From Armatimonas rosea (GTDB lineage: Bacteria; Armatimonadota; Armatimonadia; Armatimonadales; Armatimonadaceae), in assembly GCF_014202505.1 (NCBI RefSeq), contig NZ_JACHGW010000005.1:186001-250000 (forward strand): a stretch of 64,000 nucleotides of DNA, in the 5' to 3' direction. Shown here piece by piece: positions 59,227-64,000 of this stretch (the first letter of the stretch is position 1; every line of letters starts with the position of its first letter). The notes below the pieces were generated by a model, which was not told the origin of the DNA, ran no database searches, and saw only the letters and a list, made by a program, of their open reading frames with translations. Both the position numbers and the translations under genes were made by a program.

Positions 59227-59319
59227 CAAACGGATGAAGCTGACCGGGGCCGCCATCTTGGTTTCGCGCGGCATGAAGGTTTTGCACGCGGCCCCGGCAG
59301 CTTATCCGTATCGTTAGAT
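59221..59319 (+). other. attC recombination site (integron cassette)
   Basis: A 99-bp imperfect palindrome. It is bounded by GCATAAC (59221-59227) and GTTAGAT (59313-59319), the expected R'' and R' cores. ACGGAT pairs with ATCCGT. AAGCTG-A-CCGGGGCCGC pairs with GCGGCCCCGGCAGCTT, leaving the single extra A unpaired, which is the extrahelical base used for strand choice by integron integrases. The R' core overlaps the stop codon of the convergent gene at 59314. Confidence 0.8.
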
Positions 59320-62300
59320 ATTTATCAGGTTTATAGTACGGCCCCTCGCTCCCAGCTCAATCACAACCGCGCCGCGCTCGGTGGGGAGCTTGGGGGTGGG
59401 TTTGTGCTGGCCTTCGATCCGTAGCCGGGCGACGGGGGCGTGCTCGGTCTTGGGGGGGAAGGTGAGGGTGACGGCCTTGGTCTTGGTGTCCAGCGTGACG
59501 CGCTCGAACTGACCGGCGTCCAGCACCAGCCAGAGCTTGAGGGGGGCGATAAAGACGCGCTGGCGGAGGCTGTCTTGCGGGGTGACGGTGATGGTGGTCC
59601 CACGTTGCGTGAGTGCGCCGCCGAAGGCTTGCCAGCCGAGCTCGGGGTCGTTGACGATATAGCAGCCGGTGTTGAGGGCGTGGCCGAGGAAGCCGGGGCC
59701 GTAGTCGCCGGAGTAGTAGTCCCAGCGGAGCGTGTCTGGGTTGGAGTGGAACGCCGCCGATGCGAAGCCCCCTTGGTCGATATTGCTCAGGGGCGCCATC
59801 ATCCCGCCGTAGCCGATACGGAGCAAGTACGTGTCGTCGGGGTGGGAGCGGAACTCTGCGAGCACGGGGAGCGCGTTCATCCCCGAGCCGTAGTGGTGGA
59901 GCTGGCGCTCGATGCGCGGGAGCTTGCCGCCGTAGAGAAAGTCCCAGTAGCGCCGGGCGTTGCTGTTGTAGCCCCAGTGCGGGATCGGCTGCATGTAGCC
60001 CAGGATCGAGTTCACCGAGACCGTCGCTTTATCGTCGTAGCCGAAGTGCTTGGTCCAGGCGTAGACCTCCTCCTGCCCGGTCGAGTCCCAGGCCATCTCG
60101 GAGCCAAACGGGTAGGCCTCTTGACGCCACTTATCCGCCCGCTTCTTCGTCAGGGCTTCGAGCTCGCTGGCCTGCGCGGTCCAGCCCTCGGCCTGTAGGT
60201 CCTTGAGCAGGCGCAGGAAGACCGTCCCTTCCATGAGGCCTAGTTCGGCGTAGCCCACGCGACCGGAGAAGAGGAACTTCGTGGTCTGGAACGCCTGTTC
60301 GAGGTACCACTTCCAGTCGTGGCGCTTGGTCATCCCCGGCGTGTTGCGCGCGATCCGGTAGAGACTCCAGTAGGCCGCGACCACGTGCGGGTAGTTGAAG
60401 CCCCGCCCCACGTCGTCGCTGGTGCGCTTGTTCCAGCTCGTCCACGAGCCCCAGTTGATGTCCTTGCGGTAGGGAAAGTCCGGGAGCACCTTTGGGTCGT
60501 AGAAGAAGGTCGTCTTGCGCACGCCGTACTTATTGGGCCCGCTAGAGAACTGCAGATTGCCCCAGAGCACGCCGTCCACAAAGCGCTCGAACTTTGCGAC
60601 TTGCGCGGGGTCGGGCTGCAAGAAGAGCTTCATCGCCGCGGTCAGCCACGACGAGCCGCCTTCGTCGCCGAGACCCGCGATCCAGGCGCGGCTGTCCTGC
60701 TCGACAATCTGGTTGAGCTCCCTATCGTAGCTCATCACCGACGGGCTCCGTCCAAAGGGGTCGTTGGGCTTCTCGTACCACTGCTTGGTGAAGAGAAACT
60801 CGCCTAGGCTCGCGACTGCCTGTGCGGCGGGCTTGGTGAGCCAGTAGTGGACGGTTTGGGTCAGGCCATCGGCGTAGGTCAGGGTCAGGCGTGCGCGGCC
60901 CCAGCCCGTGGCCTTCACCGCGTAGGTCGCCCCGCCGGCGGGGGTCTTCCCGGCGGGCGTGAGGGCCAGCGCTCCCGCGGGCTCTACTGTCATGCTCTTG
61001 ACGGGCTTGCTGTAGTTGAGGATCAGCTTGGCATCGGAGCTTTGGGGGACAATGTAGCCAGGGACCCCCACGGCCACGGGGCGTCCCGCCGCTGCGATTG
61101 CCTTCTCCAGCCCCCGGATGCTCTCCGCGAGGACAAAGCGCAGGCCGTAGGTGCGGGACTCGCCGGGCGCGAGGGTGGCCTTGGTGGGGACGTTCCAGGG
61201 AGTCGCCTTGCCCCAGTCTTTCTCGGCGTAGGCCGCACTGTGCGCCAGCCAGGCATAGGCACCCTCAAAGGTCTGGCTCGGGCCGATCGGCTCGCGCAGG
61301 GGCTGGTAGGCCTCAAACGGGGTCTTGCCATCGGGGATCACGGCGAGCGCGGGGCCCGCGCCGGAGAGCCGCGTGACACGAAGATAACCGGCGTCCTGGC
61401 CGATATAGGGATCGAAGAAGACACACTTCTCGTGGGCTTGTGGCAGGTCCCGGTCCGAGATGATGTTGTTGAAGATCACCGGGAAGCCCACCGCGCCCAG
61501 CTCAACCGCGCTACTCCCCGTGTTGGTCACGGTGGCGCGCAAGACCAGCTGCCCGCGCTCGGCGAGCCACTGTGTCTTGGTCTCGACGGGCCCACTGGCG
61601 CGCACCAGAACATCGCCCAGGTGGTGGAAGCCGTCGCCAAGACGCGTGAGGAGCCGATCGGTGGGAAGGAAATCAAAGCCCGTGGCATCGGCGACCAGGC
61701 CGAGCGGCTTGTTCTCGCTCTTCGAGACCGTCAGGGTCAGCCCGCCCGCCGAAACCTTCGTGACACCGCCCTCGCGCAGGCTTGCCAGTGTGAGTGGCGC
61801 GACCGCCTTGAAGCGCTCCTGGTCGGCCTTAAACGCTGCCTGCACCTCGGTCTCGGTCAGGGCAGAGTCATGGAGCCGAAGCAGCGCGATCCCCACGGGG
61901 CCGGACATCGCGGAGCCGTTGTACTCGTTCTTGAAGGCGGGGGTGCCGTTGGCGGCGTTCTGCACCGCGAGGCGAATGGGGAAGCTCTGGGGGGTCACCA
62001 GCCGGATATCCATGCTGGCCTTCTCCGCCCCGTTGTCGTAGAGGCGCGCGGTCTTGCCGTCGTAGGTGTAGACCAGGTGGTGCCACTGTCCCGCGCGCGG
62101 CGTTCCGTGCCAGCCCATGTCCGCCGCCCAGTGGGTCGCGCCGCCGTAGGCCCCGTTGTTGCCCCAGTTCAGCGCCAGATTGCTCGCAGTTGGCCCACCG
62201 CGTCGGCCCCAAGCTACTAGCGTCTCTTCGTCGCCGCGGACCGATTCCTTAAATGCCCAGACCTCGATGGTTCTGGCGTGTGCGCCGCACAGCGCCGCGG

Positions 62301-62454
62301 GCGCGGCGTGCTCGTAGGTATCGCCCTTGCCATCGAAGAAGACCGCGTACTGGCCGCCCATCAGCCGGAGGGTGGGGCTACCGACGCGGCGAAAACCGCT
62401 CCAGAGCTCTCCCCCCGCATCGGGAGAGCGTGCATCGAGTTCAAAGAGCTTCAT
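59314..62454 (-). CDS. Large LamG- and DUF5695-type carbohydrate-related protein
   Basis: A 1046-residue protein with no clear signal peptide, starting MKLFELDARSPDAGGELWSGF. Residues about 35-215 form a LamG/concanavalin-like domain (DGKGDTYEHAAPAAL, HHLVYTYDGKTARLYDNG). Then follows a beta-sandwich region (about 230-560) and a helical barrel (about 560-930; for example WNKRTSDDVGRGFNYPHVVAAYWSLYRIARN, WAWDSTGQEEVYAWTKHFGY). This resembles DUF5695 proteins, which look like glycoside-hydrolase or lyase barrels. The last codons overlap the R' core of the attC site, so the C-terminal tail (NLINI) may have been changed by cassette integration. Confidence 0.8.
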   Translation of the reverse strand: MKLFELDARSPDAGGELWSGFRRVGSPTLRLMGGQYAVFFDGKGDTYEHAAPAALCGAHARTIEVWAFKESVRGDEETLVAWGRRGGPTASNLALNWGNNGAYGGATHWAADMGWHGTPRAGQWHHLVYTYDGKTARLYDNGAEKASMDIRLVTPQSFPIRLAVQNAANGTPAFKNEYNGSAMSGPVGIALLRLHDSALTETEVQAAFKADQERFKAVAPLTLASLREGGVTKVSAGGLTLTVSKSENKPLGLVADATGFDFLPTDRLLTRLGDGFHHLGDVLVRASGPVETKTQWLAERGQLVLRATVTNTGSSAVELGAVGFPVIFNNIISDRDLPQAHEKCVFFDPYIGQDAGYLRVTRLSGAGPALAVIPDGKTPFEAYQPLREPIGPSQTFEGAYAWLAHSAAYAEKDWGKATPWNVPTKATLAPGESRTYGLRFVLAESIRGLEKAIAAAGRPVAVGVPGYIVPQSSDAKLILNYSKPVKSMTVEPAGALALTPAGKTPAGGATYAVKATGWGRARLTLTYADGLTQTVHYWLTKPAAQAVASLGEFLFTKQWYEKPNDPFGRSPSVMSYDRELNQIVEQDSRAWIAGLGDEGGSSWLTAAMKLFLQPDPAQVAKFERFVDGVLWGNLQFSSGPNKYGVRKTTFFYDPKVLPDFPYRKDINWGSWTSWNKRTSDDVGRGFNYPHVVAAYWSLYRIARNTPGMTKRHDWKWYLEQAFQTTKFLFSGRVGYAELGLMEGTVFLRLLKDLQAEGWTAQASELEALTKKRADKWRQEAYPFGSEMAWDSTGQEEVYAWTKHFGYDDKATVSVNSILGYMQPIPHWGYNSNARRYWDFLYGGKLPRIERQLHHYGSGMNALPVLAEFRSHPDDTYLLRIGYGGMMAPLSNIDQGGFASAAFHSNPDTLRWDYYSGDYGPGFLGHALNTGCYIVNDPELGWQAFGGALTQRGTTITVTPQDSLRQRVFIAPLKLWLVLDAGQFERVTLDTKTKAVTLTFPPKTEHAPVARLRIEGQHKPTPKLPTERGAVVIELGARGRTINLINI

Positions 62455-62545
62455 GGCTCACAGAATAGCACTTAGAGCCCTATCCGGCCATGCGTCAAAC
62501 GCAGGAAAATCTTCGTGAGAGCGCCGGAGGCCCTCTACTTAGTGG

Positions 62546-62698
62546 CCATCTCCCCCGGCCTCGTGCCTCGGCCACCCCCTCTTCCCCTCATGGCTCGTCC
62601 CTCGCCGGGAAGAGGGGCTACCGGAGAGCCTCTCTTCCCGCGACGAAGGAGCAAAAGGGGAAGAGAGGTGCCTGAGCCGTACGAAGGCGGAGAGATGG
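62546..62698. repeat. Palindromic intergenic repeat, copy at 62.6 kb
   Basis: CCATCTCCCCC (62546 on) faces GGAGAGATGG (to 62698). Inside, CCCCTCTTCCCC faces GGGGAAGAGAGG and CCGGGAAGAGGGGCT faces GCCTCTCTTCCCG. It contains GGCTCGTCCCTCGC and GCGACGAAGGAGC, the same side modules as in the copies at 5541, 38444 and 55686. Confidence 0.8.
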
Positions 62699-62716
62699 TA
62701 CACAAGCCGCCCCTCT

Positions 62717-64000
62717 CTACTTCTTCACCACACGCGCCCCATAGAGCCCGCCTGCCCACTTGCCAGGGTGTGCCTGGAGCCGCACCGTGATGGTCTTCTT
62801 CCCCTTGAGAAGCTCCGCGGGAAGGGGATAAGCTTGGTCGAAAAAGACCTCGGGCTTGTTGTTTTCGAGGGTCTGTGTTGCGAGCTTAGTGCCATCGACC
62901 AGAATATCAAAGACCCGGTTGCCGCGATCGCTGCCCCAGTAGGTGAGGATTAGGTCTTGTGGGCCATCGCCGGCGGTCTTGAGCACGAACGAGAACCAGC
63001 CGCCGTCGGTGGCGTGGCGCCACTTACGGGAGTTGAAGTCGCCCGACTCGGTCCTCTCGCCCTTGAGCTGATGATCCCGCTCGGGCTGCATCTCCCCGAT
63101 GGCGAGGTAGTCTGCGGTGCGTGCGGCCAGGGCCTTGGCCTCCGCCTCCTCCGCCCGGTAGCGTGCCTCCTGCGCCGCCCACTCGTCCTTGGTGAACAGG
63201 TCGAAGTAGACACTGTAGCGCTTGTCGTGAATCGCGTAGAACGGGGAGAAGGTCAGGGGGGCAGGTCGCACCGTGCCCTGCTTGGTCTCAAATGTCAGGC
63301 GCTTCGTGGCGGGCTTGAGGGCGCTCTCTAGCGGCTTGCCCTCGGTGAGGAAGACGGGGATTCGGGTGGGGGTGGGAGCGCTGGCTGCCCCGAGCTCTCC
63401 GGCAAGGACAATCGGGCCGTAGAGCGCCGCGACCCGCTTGGGGTTGTCGGGCATGGGCTCGGTGGTGAGGGCGAGGGGGAGCTTGAGCGAGAGCGTGTCG
63501 CCGGTCTTCCAGGTGCGCTTGACGGCGACGTAGCCATCGGCCTCGGGCGTGAGCGCCTCGGTCTTCCCGTTGACCTTGACCACTAGCTTGCCCGAGACCC
63601 ACCAGGGCTTACGTAGCCGCAGAGTCAGGGCTGTGGGTTGGTGGCAAGTAAGAGTCAAGCGCGTGCTCTGCTCCTCGGGGAAGCGCGTCTCCTGGCGCAG
63701 TGTTACTCCCTTCTCGCGCCAGTGCACCTCCGAGGCCACGTAGAGGTTCACCCAGAGCTGGCTGTCATCGTGGTAGTAGAGCCCGGCGCCGTAGCGGGCG
63801 TGGTTCTCCATCCCCGTGCCGACACAACACGTAAAGTCATGGTCGAGGCTCTGGAAGGCCTTGGTGCCACCGGGGGCCAGCGAGACAAAGTAGCAGACAC
63901 TCCCATTTACCGGACTCTGGCTGGCGAGGATATGGTTCCACTGCGCCCGCTCCATAAAATCCGCGTACTCGGCCTTGGGCTCCCAGGCGAAGAGGTGCGT
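62717..64000 (-). CDS. Glycoside hydrolase family 127-like protein (5' end beyond window)
   Basis: The reading frame is open to the window edge. The visible 427 residues begin THLFAWEPKAEYADFMERAQWNHILASQ, the interior motif of GH127 beta-L-arabinofuranosidases, followed by FTCCVGTGMENHARYG, which holds the cysteines of the zinc site (one would be the nucleophile). A beta-sandwich follows, then a C-terminal malectin/F5-8-like module (FVLKTAGDGPQDLILTYWG...GARVVKK). It probably releases L-arabinose from plant polymers. The N-terminal half, including the catalytic glutamate, is not seen. Confidence 0.9.
   Translation of the reverse strand, partial: THLFAWEPKAEYADFMERAQWNHILASQSPVNGSVCYFVSLAPGGTKAFQSLDHDFTCCVGTGMENHARYGAGLYYHDDSQLWVNLYVASEVHWREKGVTLRQETRFPEEQSTRLTLTCHQPTALTLRLRKPWWVSGKLVVKVNGKTEALTPEADGYVAVKRTWKTGDTLSLKLPLALTTEPMPDNPKRVAALYGPIVLAGELGAASAPTPTRIPVFLTEGKPLESALKPATKRLTFETKQGTVRPAPLTFSPFYAIHDKRYSVYFDLFTKDEWAAQEARYRAEEAEAKALAARTADYLAIGEMQPERDHQLKGERTESGDFNSRKWRHATDGGWFSFVLKTAGDGPQDLILTYWGSDRGNRVFDILVDGTKLATQTLENNKPEVFFDQAYPLPAELLKGKKTITVRLQAHPGKWAGGLYGARVVKK

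Noticed and set aside
60847-62220. Plus-strand open frame of 457 codons opposite the LamG protein
   Set aside because: Same reason: a shadow frame without motifs, opposite a well-supported gene.

Overview
The window is about 64 kb of high-GC bacterial chromosome, most likely from a member of the Armatimonadota (Armatimonas-like). The best taxonomic hint is the pilin-like protein at 7867, with a [17 protein letters not shown] start, an [13 protein letters not shown] motif and a C-terminal TDGH motif, a combination typical of that phylum. DUF1592 and DUF1552 secreted proteins, many sugar-active secreted enzymes and an sn-type sugar ABC transporter fit the same picture. The assignment is inference from family content; no rRNA gene is present.

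Layout. 0-9.5 kb: a 7Fe ferredoxin divergent from a Crp/Fnr regulator with a perfect palindromic operator between them; a SUFU-domain protein; an ECF sigma gene that overlaps a very unusual 687-residue protein carrying two RpoD-like sigma modules; a catalytically degenerate PilT-like ATPase; ung; a sulfatase; a pilin-like protein; a second ferredoxin; a thioesterase. 9.5-25 kb: TPR protein, HtrA protease, murG operon, HAD phosphatase, DUF4058, gamma-glutamyltransferase, a nucleotidyltransferase-like protein, an ECF sigma/anti-sigma pair, RNase Z, amidase plus ArsC-like protein, and two small conserved proteins. 25.1-25.56 kb holds two tRNA-like units whose 3' part (T arm and acceptor 3' strand) precedes their 5' part (acceptor 5' strand and D arm), i.e. 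apparent circularly permuted tRNA genes, which I regard as the most unusual feature here. 25.5-44.4 kb: murJ, serC, polysaccharide deacetylase, a cytochrome c/copper monooxygenase-like protein, PhyH dioxygenase, Gfo/Idh/MocA oxidoreductase, MoxR ATPase, epimerase, a tandem paralogue pair and a three-gene sugar ABC operon. 44.5-53 kb: kynureninase, a glycoside-hydrolase-like protein, an HNH two-gene module, and the DUF1592/DUF1552 pair split by a 0.6-kb cassette with 66-bp inverted repeats carrying one NTF2-fold immunity-like gene. 53-64 kb: fused 2-oxoacid dehydrogenase E1, acyl-ACP desaturase, a short integron-cassette-like region (57.1-59.3 kb) with a convincing attC site and a second HNH module, and two large secreted carbohydrate-related proteins, the last running off the window.

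Two features recur. First, many genes have a TAnnnT -10 hexamer whose end lies 5-9 bases (often exactly 6) before the start codon, with no Shine-Dalgarno sequence, pointing to leaderless mRNAs. Second, at least four intergenic spaces hold a 130-160-bp nearly palindromic repeat built of shared GAAGAGGGG / ACGAGGAACGAG modules, a MITE-like family. Neighbouring same-strand genes commonly overlap by four bases (ATGA or GTGA), and convergent genes commonly overlap at their 3' ends.
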